From Lingula anatina (lineage: Eukaryota; Brachiopoda; Lingulata; Lingulida; Lingulidae): a stretch of DNA of 47,096 bases. Where the stretch lies: the NCBI RefSeq assembly GCF_001039355.2, contig NW_019774625.1:28045-75140 (forward strand). Reading direction: 5' to 3'. Positions 1 to 12,440 of this stretch are shown here, in pieces (within the stretch, counting starts at the first letter, position 1; each line of letters opens with the position of its first letter). The notes beneath the pieces were generated by a model. The model was not told the DNA's origin, made no database searches, and was given only the letters and a program-made list of their open reading frames with translations. The position numbers and the translations under genes are program-made.

Positions 1-7
1 AAAAAAA

Positions 8-82
<75 letters not shown>
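1..82. repeat. poly(A) followed by (AT)n microsatellite
   Basis: A run of 25 A is followed directly by about 28 AT units, ending at a non-repetitive TTCTGAATATGC flank. The window begins inside the tract, so its full length is unknown. It could be the A-rich tail of a retroposon, but no element body is visible here. Confidence 0.95.
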
Positions 83-84
<2 letters not shown>

Positions 85-1452
85 TGAATATGCAGTTTTA
101 GCCATATATGCACAGGATTTATGCTTCTGTATTGTATATAATTACATACAGTATTAAAATTTAATCAAAAGGCATCTAAATTAATGAGATATACTTGCCA
201 TGGTCAAAGCGGAGTTCAGTTAAATTAAAGAGAATCTGAGATTGAATTAGTTAAATGTTGTGTGGGGATTGTGAAGAAACCAACACCCTACTTGAATATT
301 ATTGTGTTAGGTGAGACTGGTGCGGCTGGAAATGCGTTTGTTGTTAACGCATCCGGCACACCTCGGCTTTGTGGATGCTTTGATGACGGTCTCCTGAAAT
401 GTTACGCCGTCCAACAGAATCACCTGATTTATGCGTATGAGGTTATATAGTAACATCGAAATAAAGCGATGTTAATACTACACTAACTGTTGTTTTACGA
501 CTTGTATATGCCATGTAGTAGTTGTCTAAAATTGCGAGTTAACGTCGTTGGAAACGTTGCAATAATTATGCTGCACCAAAAGGTGTCCAAATGTACTAAA
601 AATTACCTTCAATGAAAACGCGTACAATATGGAGTAAATTTCTATGCTTTTTAATGGTTTGATGGACGGGCCTAAAGATTTTAGTCGCTTTTTTCTTCTG
701 CACGTGCGTGTGTCATGATTAAATGAATCTATGAAATTGTTTAACAAAGGGTTTTTTCAGTAGTCAGTAAAATGGCGCATGCAACGAAATGCATGGTGTT
801 TGCCCCCATACCCTTTTGGTATTTGTTTTATTTACTAAGCACTGATATATGCTAAAGGTTGTGACGTTACATGCACTTTCTGCCATCGTGAATATGTGTT
901 CCATTAAAAAGTGATTGTAAACATTGTTGCCCCCGGCGCTTGTCACCCTTTGCAAAGCTGAATTAACTGACGATGCATTTACCCTACACGGTACAGGGAC
1001 TGAACATTTCCTGTCCGAATTCCACCTCTAAATTTGCTTCAGTATATGGTTTGACAGAAAAATCGAAAGCTTCGTTTGGCTTAGTTGCTTCAACGCGTTG
1101 GAGGAAAATTGAGTGAAACCAGCGTAACGTTTCTATTCCCTGACAAGGTTAAGTCTTGTTCAGATACAGACCGCAAGATAATTAGCAACCGTACTGAACA
1201 GCATTTAGGGGCCTACTTTCTTTAATTAAATTCTGTGAACTGACAGCTGCATGCAACCACATATTTTCAAATTTGGCTATTTTCAAACACGCTCAGCGCT
1301 ATTTTGGATTGTTACTCAAATCATTCGCATCACCCTGTATAACGCTAAAAAGATCGTATCGGCATAGCAGAACTACGAGAGGTATTGGCAATGCTAAGGC
1401 ATATAGCAAAATGTCTGGGTACCCCAAAGCGTTATCCGTCCACCTAGGGTGA
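83..1452. other. Non-coding stretch, no gene seen
   Basis: The longest open frames here are 60-73 codons, most lack an ATG, and none resembles a protein family I know. No inverted-repeat element, tRNA-like fold or coding-type composition was noticed. I treat it as intergenic or intronic DNA. Confidence 0.7.
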
Positions 1453-1454
1453 AC

Positions 1455-1509
<55 letters not shown>

Positions 1510-1557
1510 TTTTTTTTTTTATATGTTTGTTTGTTTGTTTGTTTGTTTGTTTGTTTA
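1453..1557. repeat. Compound (TTTA)n / poly(T) / (TTTG)n microsatellite
   Basis: About fifteen TTTA units run into a short pure-T stretch and then about eight TTTG units. The open reading frame across it (a Leu-Phe-Ile-Tyr repeat) is a product of the tetranucleotide and not a gene. Confidence 0.95.
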
Positions 1558-1823
1558 TCCATATGGTTATTTACTCGCTTTTAACAGCGTACATAAGTTT
1601 GAAATCTGTTAAAAATAGAATATTCAAATATCATGCAGTAAGTTTTCATTGCTATTGGATGCGGCTTATCCACACACTCCAAAGGTGAATGTCCTATAGA
1701 TATTTGAATCCCCACGAGGTGACGTGCATTAGATTTACCAAGGTTGCTCTGGGAATTGAGAAGATAAATACATCAGAAATGAGAAAGAGATTGGCATGTT
1801 GGTACTTAAACATAAGAATCTTC

Positions 1824-1860
1824 AAAAAAAAAAAAAAACTCTCTCTGTCTCTCTCTATAT
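1824..1860. repeat. poly(A) plus (CT)n tract
   Basis: Fourteen or so A are followed by a CTCTCTCT-rich stretch and a short TATATA. Confidence 0.85.
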
Positions 1861-3206
1861 ATGTTTCTGTATAAGAGTCCTTGAATTTAACTTAAACCAA
1901 AAAGCACAAAAAAGTGCAGGAATTGAACAGTTGCGTTGAAACGTCTGGAAATTACTTCATTGAGAGCACAGATGATATTAAAGAATGGATTCCATCGTCA
2001 ATCTAAGACTACTCCTGATCCGGTAAGATAAATATATGCTCACAGCCGTCATCTATTATCACAAGGAATGAGTTCTGACAAAGATAAGGCAGTGGTATTA
2101 AAGGATCTTCCGCTAAATGCATTTATAATCGGGACGAGCGATTGCCGGCATATAATGTGTATTCCGTGCGGGCAGGAGAAGTGCTCCAAAGGCAGTTTTC
2201 CAAGAATGTGGAAGACAAATGACCAAGGCAAAAAAGAGATAAAACTGGAAACGTATTCCAGTTGGCATGGTGTAATCTTTTACTTAGTGCAGTCCACTGA
2301 TTCCCGGCTGGGTTAATCGGTATACATGTACAGAATGAATAACGGTACAAACAGAGACACACACGCACACAAACACAGACAAAGTCTTGCCCCCCCTCCC
2401 CCCCCCCCCACCCACACACACAACCACACACACAGTGACACACATACAGAAATTAATGTGTTGGATTGTATAGTGGGAGAACAAGCAGGCATAATCATTT
2501 TTGCGTGTGTTCTAGAAATTAACATTATCGATATATTTGGAAAAGTTCATAACAAATGTCAAAGGGAAAGAACGCAAGCAAACAAGACTCGGTTGTCATA
2601 GAAGACAACTGAGATTTTGGCTGCGGAACTAGAGTGATTTGCCCATGGTGAAAGAGTCTTGCTCAATTAAAACATTGAGGTTATCATCATATCATGAGCC
2701 CACGAGAACAGTAGAGTTGTTAAAGCAATCACAATCACTGTATTCAAATAAAAGCTTATGGGTCATATAATATCTGTAGACATCCATGTACACGTTGACA
2801 GCATAAGCATGGATACTCAAAGTAAAACAAAATTACTTTACAGCAGCACAAATCCAACCACAGGCAGTCCCGTGAGACATTTTTCACTAACTTACAATTA
2901 CCGGTGGCACAAATGAGGCATTTCTGGCAAAACGGAAATTGGACAATAGCTTACTGAGATGCATTAAAAGCCACATTATTAGAATCGGACATGCGCGGCT
3001 CAATTTGCTATTAATGGACGCTCTCATAACAGGGTCAACTACGTTATATTGGTAGTTGGTATAGACATACTGACGTCATCGAACGGCCATATTGCTTAAC
3101 ATGGGGTTTAATGGCCTACATGTACATGTACGTTCCGATGGGGCTGACACGTGTTTGGATCGACTGGAGACAATACTTTTAAGTTACCTTCATTAAAATC
3201 AGTCCC
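1861..3206. other. Non-coding stretch with a CA/C-rich tract
   Basis: There is no supported gene. An ATG-initiated open frame of 82 codons at 2068-2316 (+) has four clustered cysteines but matches nothing I know. A CACACA / poly(C) low-complexity tract lies at 2355-2445 and generates several spurious frames. A single perfect CRE (TGACGTCA) is at 3071-3078. Confidence 0.6.
2355..2445. repeat. CA-rich low-complexity with poly(C)
   Basis: Interrupted ACAC units surround a C-rich core at about 2390-2411, followed by more CACACA. The opposite strand is GTGT/GGGG-rich. Confidence 0.9.
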
Positions 3207-3292
3207 CGGTGATGTCACTTATCTATTTTCGGTGACGTCACTTGAACAGTTCCCACTAACGTCAGTTAGTCAATGTCCCGTGACGTCAGTCA
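3207..3292. promoter_or_regulatory. 24-bp-spaced array of CRE-like octamers
   Basis: Four CRE-like octamers lie at 3210-3217 (TGATGTCA), 3233-3240 (TGACGTCA), 3257-3264 (TAACGTCA) and 3281-3288 (TGACGTCA), with start-to-start spacings of 23, 24 and 24 bases. The two perfect octamers are palindromic CREB/ATF consensus sites. The sequence between them is diverged, so this looks like an old four-unit tandem repeat in which the octamer is best preserved. A fifth, perfect CRE lies 139 bases upstream at 3071-3078. Whether it regulates anything is not shown: no gene is seen nearby, and the cyclase exon is 40 kb away. Confidence 0.55.
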
Positions 3293-5481
3293 ATTTTTTT
3301 TTCTATGGAGGTCAGCTACTCTACACCCGGTCCACTACGAAACAAATATGAACGCGCCTTTGAAAATAGAAATTGCTATAGCTATGTGTTTTAAATCCGT
3401 AGACAATTGAGACTGAATCAGTTATACATACATCAGTCAAACCCCAGTGCAAACTTAGCTGATACAAGCAGGGATGTGCTCGCTGATTAGAAAAGGTGAA
3501 TGTATCAATTATACAAAAGACGGGCAATAGGGAAAACTAGACTGGTAGTTAAGTTTGTTTGGAAGCAGTCTGGCTGACACGAGGTATTCATTTGGTTGTG
3601 TATATCCCTCAGACAGAACTGGTAAGTATGGTTTGAACACTGCTTTCGTTGATTTTCTAGACATTAGCATATGCGTGTAATGAGCTAGGAGAAGTGATTT
3701 CAGGAGTTGATGAGCAGGCAGAATTGGCAAGAATCTTGTGATACGTGTGTGCTTTGACTTCAAAATATTACTGTGATGCTTTTTTTTTTTTGTATGTACA
3801 TGCACTTTTAAGGTATTTAGAAACGATGAAAAATACACCGGGTACCTAATTTATGTGCACATTAAAATTAAAGATATGCTATTTATAAACCAGTGAATTC
3901 AAGTTTGCATTTATGACAACGACAGTATATTTTTGATGAAACAAGGCCAGTGATATTACTTGTTGTTTAAAAGCTCCCAACTGTTTTATTAGAATGTAAG
4001 ACTCATATAGACTTTCCGCATGAAGAGGTACACTGTACGTACACCGTGTTCCGAACGTGATTATTGTGATATTGCCGTAATCAGACTTCAATTTAGAACT
4101 GTGTCCCGTGGCATGCGCTTGGAAGAAAAATCAAGACATGTTTATTCTCCCTTGCTGTTGTCATTTGGCCAATTTTCGAAGAAAACTACAGTATAAATAA
4201 TTAGATGAGTAGGCCTATATAAAGGAAGGGGATGTGTTAATAAGCAATGAAATCATTTGTGTTAAAATCAATGTTTTGATTACATACTATGGGCAATTAT
4301 CATATCAAAGCCAAATCAGACAACAAAATGTCAGATTACACAAAAAACAAAAGAGGCGAAATCATGAGAGGACTGAGTCATGACTGCGACCTAGAATATA
4401 GGACGATTAGCGTCTTGGAGAAAACTTTTGGCCTGTCTATCTCAAATGTCAATCTAATAGCAGTTTTAACATAAAATATCAGAGGTGCTTTGAGAAATGA
4501 CTGCGATAAGAGGTGTGGATCAAATTAATGACCTGTTCATGTGTAACTATAACATTTCTGTGCTCTGGTCGGTAGACGGCACCACCAGATGATGTGGCCC
4601 GACCGGTAGATGGCACCGCCAGATGATGTGGCCCGGTATAATTACAGTAAAGTTAATTTAATATAACGAAAACAAATGTTTTACGGGATTTGATTTTTGC
4701 AAAAAAGCCTTGAAATGAAACTTGACCTCTGTGGGTTATTGCACAAAAGGCGAACATTTCAGTCAGGTCCGTGATGGACACAGTTTGTGTGACATTTGCA
4801 TAATTAAGTCTTGCCCTATTATTTTTGCTATTCTATACACTATGATGCCGTCCAGTGTGGAAAGAAATTAACGGATATATTTGAAAAAGTGGCATGAACA
4901 GTCACGGAAATATTTGACAAAACGCCTCCATCCCAAAATATTACGTTGAAAGACTCATAGAACTAAACACCAATATTTATATGTACATGTATAGCGTCTA
5001 ATATATCATGTCGATTTAAAGATAATTTAAAGCAATTCATCCCTACAATGTATATTACAAATATTTAAAATACAGCAATGAAGGGATGATACAGGTTTTC
5101 AGTGAAGTAAATGCATATGACGTGTAATAAGGCCTTTCTAAATTAAATTGGCGACGTGTATTCGAACGTTGATAACGTCATTAAAAGTGTTCCATTCAAT
5201 TTGATCCGATTGATCTTCGTGGACAAATGTTTCTGGGAAAGATTGATTGGTGGCTTATATGTAATTCCAATTGCCTATTAAAACTGCCCTAGGTTGCCAT
5301 TTTGGCATTTGATGGCTGATTGACAGCGTGATTATCCCCAGTTGCTTAATAGCTTTGATACGCACAATTCAACATCGATCTCGACACGCTTCATTGCTGT
5401 TTACGCATTCCTTCCCCTAATTTTCGAGCTCGTGCTTCGGGAAATGGTTTCTTCACATCTGGAACGAGATCAGTTGACGAT
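3293..5481. other. Non-coding stretch
   Basis: No gene is supported. It contains a short T run at 3781-3791 and the 34-bp tandem duplication listed separately. Open frames reach 109 codons on the minus strand at 3509-3838, but this frame crosses the T run and has no recognisable motif. Confidence 0.65.
4567..4634. repeat. Two-copy 34-bp tandem repeat
   Basis: 4567-4600 and 4601-4634 are adjacent 34-base units that differ at a handful of positions and share ACCAGATGATGTGGCCC or a close variant (ACCGCCAGATGATGTGGCCC in unit two). It is GC-richer than its surroundings. It resembles a minisatellite seed. No function can be assigned. Confidence 0.85.
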
Positions 5482-5575
5482 CCCTATTCAGAACCAAAGT
5501 TTATCCGTGGATTAACAGATCCGCGGACCAAATATGGCCGACCCAATGAAAATATTACCACGTAATTCCCGCAAG

Positions 5576-5640
<65 letters not shown>

Positions 5641-5729
5641 GTCTATTAGGTGATTATGCGGCAAGCTTTAAATTGGGTTTGATCTCTGGATCAGTTAATC
5701 CGCTGATCAACTTTTTCTGAATACCCCCT
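5482..5729. mobile_element. Miniature inverted-repeat element, family M1, expanded by (TA)n
   Basis: The left end reads TATTCAGAACC and continues through GGATTAACAGATCCGCGG to CAAATATGGCCGACCCA. The right end, reverse-complemented, gives TATTCAGAAAAAGTTGATC, GGATTAACTGATCC and ATCAAACCCA. The termini therefore form long imperfect inverted repeats. The interior holds a roughly 60-base (TA)n array at 5579-5638. It has no coding capacity. It is one of five related copies in this window (others near 16.4, 21.9, 27.1 and 36.6 kb). No clear target-site duplication is visible for this copy. Confidence 0.7.
5579..5638. repeat. (TA)n microsatellite inside the M1 element
   Basis: About thirty uninterrupted TA units sit between the two arms of the M1 inverted repeat. 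Confidence 0.95.
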
Positions 5730-5970
5730 CAGAGAAGCTCGAGCTCATCCAAGTACACTGGCGCGGAATGTAAGTTTATATACCCTCCGCAACGGGTATG
5801 TTTGTCCGTACTCCCTGTCGCGTTAACCATGGAAATAACACTGCCGTCCATACGATTTCAGTAAAACCCCGATTTTCAAAGACAGTGGGTAAATTACTTC
5901 TGTAAGCTCCGAATCTAAGCCGATCTAAGCTTAAGCAATAAAACACTGTTACCCGGGATGCAATTATCAT

Positions 5971-6248
5971 CAGTGGCGGATTTAGAGGGGGGGGGGGGGG
6001 GGGGGGATCCTGACCCCCCCCCCCCCTTTGATTTCTGGGCCCCTCTTGAAATTAAAATTTTGACTAGATGAATCATAGTCCTAAACCGTACCAAATGGCA
6101 CCGTACGCTCTCTACAATACCAAAAGATGTCGAGGGCCTTCGGCGGGCCTCGAACCCCACGCAAAATATGTGTGTGTGTGTGGGGGGGGGGGAGGGGTCG
6201 GCTTCGAATCCAAGGCCCCCCTCACCCCTTAATAATCCTAGACCATGG
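5971..6248 (+). mobile_element. hAT-like non-autonomous element, family H2
   Basis: It begins CAGTGGCGGATTTAG followed by a long G run. CAGTGGCGGAT is a terminus typical of hAT-type miniature elements in animals. The right end (…TTAATAATCCTAGACCATGG) reads as an imperfect inverted terminus. An internal block at about 6048-6105 (around TCCTAAACCGTACCAAATGG) recurs in opposite orientation at 34.9-35.0 kb, which confirms a dispersed family. No transposase frame is present. The right boundary is approximate and no convincing 8-bp duplication was seen. Confidence 0.65.
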
Positions 6249-8674
6249 ACCTAGACAAATTAAGTGTTTTTTCTCCTTATTTCATTTATTATAATTTGCC
6301 TATTGTTATTATTATTCATTATTAATTACGCATTCATGGGTTTATCTAAGTAAGAGAAGTTTGAAACAGTGACAGGCAATTTACGGATGTTAATCCGAGT
6401 GAAATAGAGTTATCTTTATTTTGTAAGGAAGCATCGTTTTTTATACATTTTTATGCGGCGGCCTGCCTCCACAATATTGCTTTATGCAAATGACAAAAAA
6501 TTGCTTAAGCTGAATTGCCTATGCTTATCTTACGGCTTAACGGTACAGAATCTCTTCAAGGGAAAACTGAATTTAAGACACGATAATTATATCTGTATCA
6601 GACGTCCTTTACAGTGCGCTTGCTTGATAGAGGGACATCTTCCTCTCTCCAGGATTAAGATTGCTTGCAATTATGTGCTGTGTGCTACAAGGTGATGCAA
6701 TGTGCGAACAAATGTTTTACCTGTTTTTCATGTTATGGAATTTTGCGGCAAAAACGCTTTCACCTGAACACGAATTGTGTGTTTTTATCTTCATCTGAGG
6801 ACTTTGTTTGCCATCAGGTTGGGCAAGAAGATTTGAAAGAGGTTCCCTGGTATGACCTTGATGCTCAGGGACTATAAGGTAATGCATCGATATTGTTAAG
6901 GGGAAAAAAGTATCAATTCTTTAGAAACAGGGGCATATGCTTTTATTCAAATTAATTTCATGTTGTCGAGTATCATTTTTGATAAATACCACATCTCACG
7001 ACGTTTTCAAGTAACGGTTTATTGTTTACAAGCAATTATTCCTGGAATGTGTGATGTTGAAAAATATATGAGTCTCGTAAATCCATATAAATTGGAGAGA
7101 AAGACATCGTGCTGGAGCAGATTGGCAGAGCAGGCAATTTGATGACGCTTTTAAGCTATATCTACGCAGACTTAAGGAAAAACAGGAAAATTGAAGTGAC
7201 CATGAAACTTAGGACCTCTCTTAAAATTTTTACTGAAGATACAGGCCTAGTCTTGACTAAATTACTAATCATACATATACACTGATCATTTCTTTAGAAA
7301 CCAATTTATTTTTTTCGCCTGAAGTGTTTGTAACGAAGTTGTTGACTTTATCTTTTGTTGTTACGTGAGGCATTAAATACAACACCGTTATATTCTTTCA
7401 TGAACTACCTTCCAGTTGATTCCCCCGCCGTCTTTATTCATTTCTCTTTCTTCCTCTTTCAATTTCTAGAGACCTTCTCTCCGTTTACATTAACCGCAGT
7501 TGCGTAAGCATCGTGACGGCATGTCAATCATCTCAGTTCTTCTATAAAACACCTAACTCAAACTAGGCTGTCAAATAAAAAGCATTACATGTCGTCAACT
7601 TTGATTTTAAATCTCATTAATTTATAAAACAGCTATGAGTAAATTTATGTTTTGACACGAAACTGTGCTTTTGGGAGATTGTGTTCGCATTTTACACACG
7701 TAAGAGTTGCGATTTAATTCTAGAAAAGAAGGAAACCCAACAGGCGGAGACATGTGCACACATGGCGGGAAATAAAATATGCGCAGATACGATGAACCGT
7801 CAGCATACATACAAGTATAACAAACCATCCTCTTCTCTGACACACTGAATTATTTCGAAAGCTTTATTTTTGACGGTTTAGATGCAGTAAAACATTACAA
7901 AAACTCGATTATTTCTAAAAACATATGCTCACTGCACGCAAATGCGATTTTCACGGTACGATTTTCGTGTACTGGCGCCAAACTCTAGCGCTGACACAGG
8001 CATGTGTATACTTAATACTACCTCTACTCTCAACAGTGTACCGGTGATTTTATTACCTTGTCACCACAACATGCGATACCAACGTCACCAGTGCGGTTTT
8101 AAGGATACAAAACGGAAATCAACTTCCATTGATACTAATTATAACAACCCCACCGAAGATTTTTTATTTTTACCGCAAGGCACGCAATGTATACGGGTGT
8201 GTTGAAGCATGATAATTGCTACTGGAAAACATTTACCTAACACAAACTAGTTAGTTACTAAGTCTGTTTTAAGTCGGAGAAAGCAATCAACATTATTATA
8301 TGCAAGTTTAACTAAGCGTAATTTGAAAGTTTATGCATATATATAATCTTATATTTAGCCAAACCAAGTCTACTATATTTACAGACATGTAAGTCCATGA
8401 TTCGAGAAAACGAGATTCAAATTGGTAAAGTCTACATATTTTGAGCTAAGCTGTTCTAGGCACTCTGCCGTGTACGTTGTATATGTAGCCACAGAAAAAT
8501 TGTTCTTCGTTTTATCACACTGGAATTAGTCAACCTATAACGGGCGACTGCCGACCACCATATTGTGACTGTCATTTACAGCAATAGTAAGGGCAAAATA
8601 CAGTATAATGAACATACTCTGAAATAAAATGGAGTGTATTCCCAACAGAAAACTGCATGTGCCAGTTCACCCAG

Positions 8675-8719
<45 letters not shown>

Positions 8720-11700
8720 TTAAAAATCAAACATGAAACTTCAGATAACATTATGGCAAAGCTATAGGCATGATCAACAAGGGGGATTTATGTTTATATA
8801 TCACTCTCACACAATGCTCACAGACATGGACGTCTCAGACGGGGGTCTCTCGACCGATTCCGTCACTTAATGAAATACGGAATCACCCGAGTTTAGCCGA
8901 ATTCAGAACACCTGTCGGGGACACTGTACTCCGTGTCTGAAACACACCCCACCTCAGCGACCTCTACAGGTGTGTTCGCATTATTTCTTAGTGCTAAACG
9001 TCTTTATCGTTGTCATTTCATGACATTAATCAAATCATCAATCATTCGCGCAATCACTTGGCAAGCAGTTTTCTCAGATTTCCAAGAAGTAATGATAAAT
9101 TGGACTTCACAGCTGTACACTGCATTTTGTACATAGAATATCATGATTGGTATTTTGATGATTTGGATAGGCTTGTTAGAAGTATCAATAAAGAGGACCT
9201 TGCCTATCTTTCTAGTAATTATTTCGTACATTGTTTTACGGGATATTACTCGACAAAACAGAGGATAGAATGTAATGCATTTTTACCAATAAATATCCTG
9301 AAAACAAATGAATTGGAAGCAATAAAAGTTGAGCAGAGTATCCCTGATGAACGTAGTCTAGTTTAAGTACACACATACTAATCACATGAACAGTGACAAA
9401 TGCACGAAGCCGCTAGGGAACAGGGCCTTGGATTAGAACAAGTTGTACCGTTGACAGCGAATCATTACTCAGGATATGACTACAAGGTAATGAGAATACA
9501 AATTGCAGTGAAATAATGAAATACATCGACTCCCGTATCAAAGCGAAGACCATTAACTCCAAAGCTAATCGACTAAAACTAGTTTATGTACACAGGCCGT
9601 GTCGACGTTGTTTTCCGAACTATATGGGAATAGCTTAAAAGAACTAAATTAATGAACAGGATATTAATGGCGACGGTTTGATTGCGTGATCTCCTTCGGC
9701 TTCTGGGATTATTTCAAGCTTGAAGAGCTACGTGATGGAGGAGAGAATAGGCCTATTCCTACTATACAGGGTAGGAATCAAGTGAAGGATAAATGTCGGG
9801 ATTATCTTTTGCGGATTTTTCCCGCCAAAATGAATTTTACTCGGGGAAGAAAGTAGTTTTCTCTTGCTTACAGATCATTGCTCGACCCGCCCCTACTATA
9901 AGATTGGCTATTTTGTTCCATTTTTAATTTGATAATTTTGTTCTAAATGAATGGGCAGTCAATTAGAACGCCTTGAGGCGTTTCATACTTTTTAAGGTCT
10001 GAATTGGAAAAGATACTGTGGAAAAAATCTTTTGGAAGATTTCAAACGCGTACAGACCACCTCTAAGCAATGTATACACATGCATTTTTGTCGGTAAGAG
10101 CGTATAGACATTCTTTATCGGTATTTTATTGACCTTAACCTTGGTATTGTATCTCGTGACACGAAAGGCGTTAAATGGTGCAATCGTTTCATCTGTAACT
10201 TTATTTAACTTAATTTTTTTCTGTTCTTTATTGGTTATTATTTTTATGTTTCCAAAATGAAAAGATTGATTACTGCACTGCAAAGGAAATAAAACATTGG
10301 CATAGGATAACTATGCACTCTTTGGTTCTTGTGTATATTGGATACTAGTCCCAGTGTGTTAAAGTGTGCACAAGTACAGGTCTACAATTTTTTTTTCATT
10401 TGGGTATACCGTACGCTTTAGAATATGTTGTAAATCATATTTTCTGTGTCTATATGTATCCATCCAAGCTACTTACTTTTTTTCCAATACAGACTTTCAA
10501 TATGATAAATTTCATCACGCAAAAGTACCAAATGTTCGATATTTAGGGTCCGATATGTACCTCTGAAATGTCAGAGTAACAAAGCAATCTAATCGAGATT
10601 AGTTTAGATTGAAGTTATTAGAGATGGCATAAAGCAGCTTATCAAAGTGAAGGGATGGATCAAGCAACGCTACGTGAGTAAGATATTTTCTAATGAAGAA
10701 AATCCGATTTGACGCGAAAATCCCGTACAGAATTCAATGAAACAAACGAGCCGTCCATTTTTCTTGCAACATACATGTAACAAGAGTCCTGATAAACAGG
10801 TGTCCTAGAAAATAAAAAGAAAATTGCTTTGTATGCATGTTCAAATCAGGTAACCTTTATTCCATGCATTACCTTCAACTGGATAAAAACGTGGTGTATT
10901 TCTCCATAGTTTGTTTAAACCATCGTTTTCCTCAGGTTAATTTGACGGCTGTTTATGTTGGAACAGGCACTGCATTACTATGAGTTGAGCGCATTTAAGG
11001 GCACCTGCGCTCCTTAAAGTGAAAGTGTTCCAAGAGAGTGCCTTGCCACCATTACACTTTGGCTCGACTCTATTTATTTTCCCACCTCAAAGTAATACAG
11101 AGGAAACTACTGCCCAGAATTTTAGGAGTCCCCAGCAGGTTGGTCAGATCTTGTTCACAGCCTGACGAACTTAAAACAGAAATCACTAATTTACATCATC
11201 ATGCGACTAAAATCTTATGGATATTCTCCGCGCATTATAAATGCTAAACACGTATGCAAAGCAGTTTTGTGGCTTCAGTTAATATACGTGTATATTTCCA
11301 GTATAAGCTAGTTCGGCTGTAAACACAACTTGAATTTCTGTCGTCAACTGATTTGTTTTAGATCTTAATTAGCGCCGCTGTGAACGTGCCTCGATTTAGC
11401 TTTGGAGTGTAACAGAAGGTGGCAGAGCAAGGAGACTGAAACGAGATCGCACGCCACAAGTGCCGTATTTCCAGTGATATCTAGGAACAATCTCGCAATT
11501 GTCTTCGCCTCTTGGGACTCGAGGTGAATTAATCTGAGACAGTATGTGTTTGTAATATTGACTTAGTAGTGATCAGACGCAACGCACCGTCTGTATCTCA
11601 AAGACGCGAGCCGAGCTGATTAATGAAGACGTGTTTGTTTAGCTGTTTGCAGAAAAACAGACTGATAGCTACCCAAATTTTTCACTTCCAGACAATATCA

Positions 11701-12013
11701 AATGTAAAATGACAGGAATCCCTCAGGAAAAATGAAGCTTTTTGCGTGGAGTCTGTTAAGGTAGGTTAAGATTCAGATGTATGTCAAACAAAAGATCACA
11801 GTGCCGGGATATTTCTAGAGGATGTAAACCATATTTCAATTCCGTAATGCCAGCGTAAGGTTACGTGAGCCGTGCGTGAGTTTAACGTAACTGACGTTGG
11901 CGTGACGTTAAAACAGCTCATATATCTCATAAATGTGGCTCTGGGAGCGCAACCTCTGTCGGTAATACTTTGCAATTTATCTTTTTATTGACGCAAGCTC
12001 TCTTAATGTGTTA
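6249..12013. other. Long non-coding stretch, almost featureless
   Basis: Apart from an (AAT)n array at 8677-8719, I see no gene, element or RNA. The longest frame is 118 codons at 9010-9366 (+); it starts at a TTG, has no recognisable motif and no good exon boundaries, so I do not call it. Around 11864-11912 there is a cluster of ACGT-containing words (TTACGTGA, TAACGTAA, TGACGTT) that may be chance. Confidence 0.6.
8677..8719. repeat. (AAT)n microsatellite
   Basis: About fourteen uninterrupted AAT units. The same motif recurs at 31441-31482 and its copy at 33286-33327. Confidence 0.95.
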
Positions 12014-12205
12014 CTGACCCGTAGCCAGAGGGGGAGGGGGGGGGGGGGCGTTCGAAGGGACCGCCCTTTTTGCCAGGGAAAAAGTCCGCTTTGGTTAAAA
12101 TTGAATGCTGGTACATGAAAGTTTCATGGTAAAAGGTCCACTAAATTTTTAAAAAATAATAATAAAATTAAATAAAACTCTTATAAAATGCTGGCTACGG
12201 GCCTG
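12014..12205 (-). mobile_element. hAT-like non-autonomous element, family H1, copy 1
   Basis: The ends are CTGACCCGTAGCCAG followed by a G-rich run at the left, and CTGGCTACGGGCCTG at the right, which is the reverse complement of CAGGCCCGTAGCCAG. It is 192 bases long with no coding capacity. It lies in opposite orientation to a second copy 63 bases to its right. Internal words (CCGCCCTTTTTGCC, ACATGAAAGTTTCATGG) are shared with that copy. Flanking octamers do not match, so no target-site duplication is confirmed. Confidence 0.7.
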
Positions 12206-12268
12206 TGTCAAAATAATCAAACACGCGTTATGCAAACCGAACTAAATATCTGGCTGGATATATAACAG

Positions 12269-12440
12269 CAGGCCCGTAGCCAGCAATTTTAAAAGGGTGT
12301 GCTTTTTCTGAAAGAGTGGAGCCTTTTCCATAAAAAGCTTCATGTACCTAGATCAAATTTTACCCAGAGTGCACCTTTTCCCAGCAAAAAGGGCGGTTCT
12401 TTCGAACCCCCCGACCCCCCCCCCCCTCCCCGGCTACATG
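12269..12440 (+). mobile_element. hAT-like non-autonomous element, family H1, copy 2
   Basis: It begins CAGGCCCGTAGCCAGCAATT and ends in a long C run followed by TCCCCGGCTACATG, an imperfect inverted terminus. It shares GCAAAAAGGGCGGTTCTTTCG with the reverse complement of copy 1. With copy 1 it forms a large imperfect inverted repeat of about 425 bases. Confidence 0.7.

Noticed and set aside
2068-2316. ATG-initiated 82-codon frame with clustered cysteines
   Set aside because: The cysteine pattern matches no family I know, and a frame of this size is expected by chance in 47 kb.
6135-6160. tRNA-type B box (GGGGTTCGAGGCCC on the minus strand) as a tRNA or SINE
   Set aside because: No A box or cloverleaf partner at the right distance; it lies inside the H2 element.
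9010-9366. 118-codon plus-strand frame as a gene
   Set aside because: It starts at TTG, has no recognisable motif or clear splice sites, and lies in featureless AT-rich DNA.
11864-11912. Second CRE-type cluster
   Set aside because: Only half-sites and ACGT words with irregular spacing; no perfect TGACGTCA.
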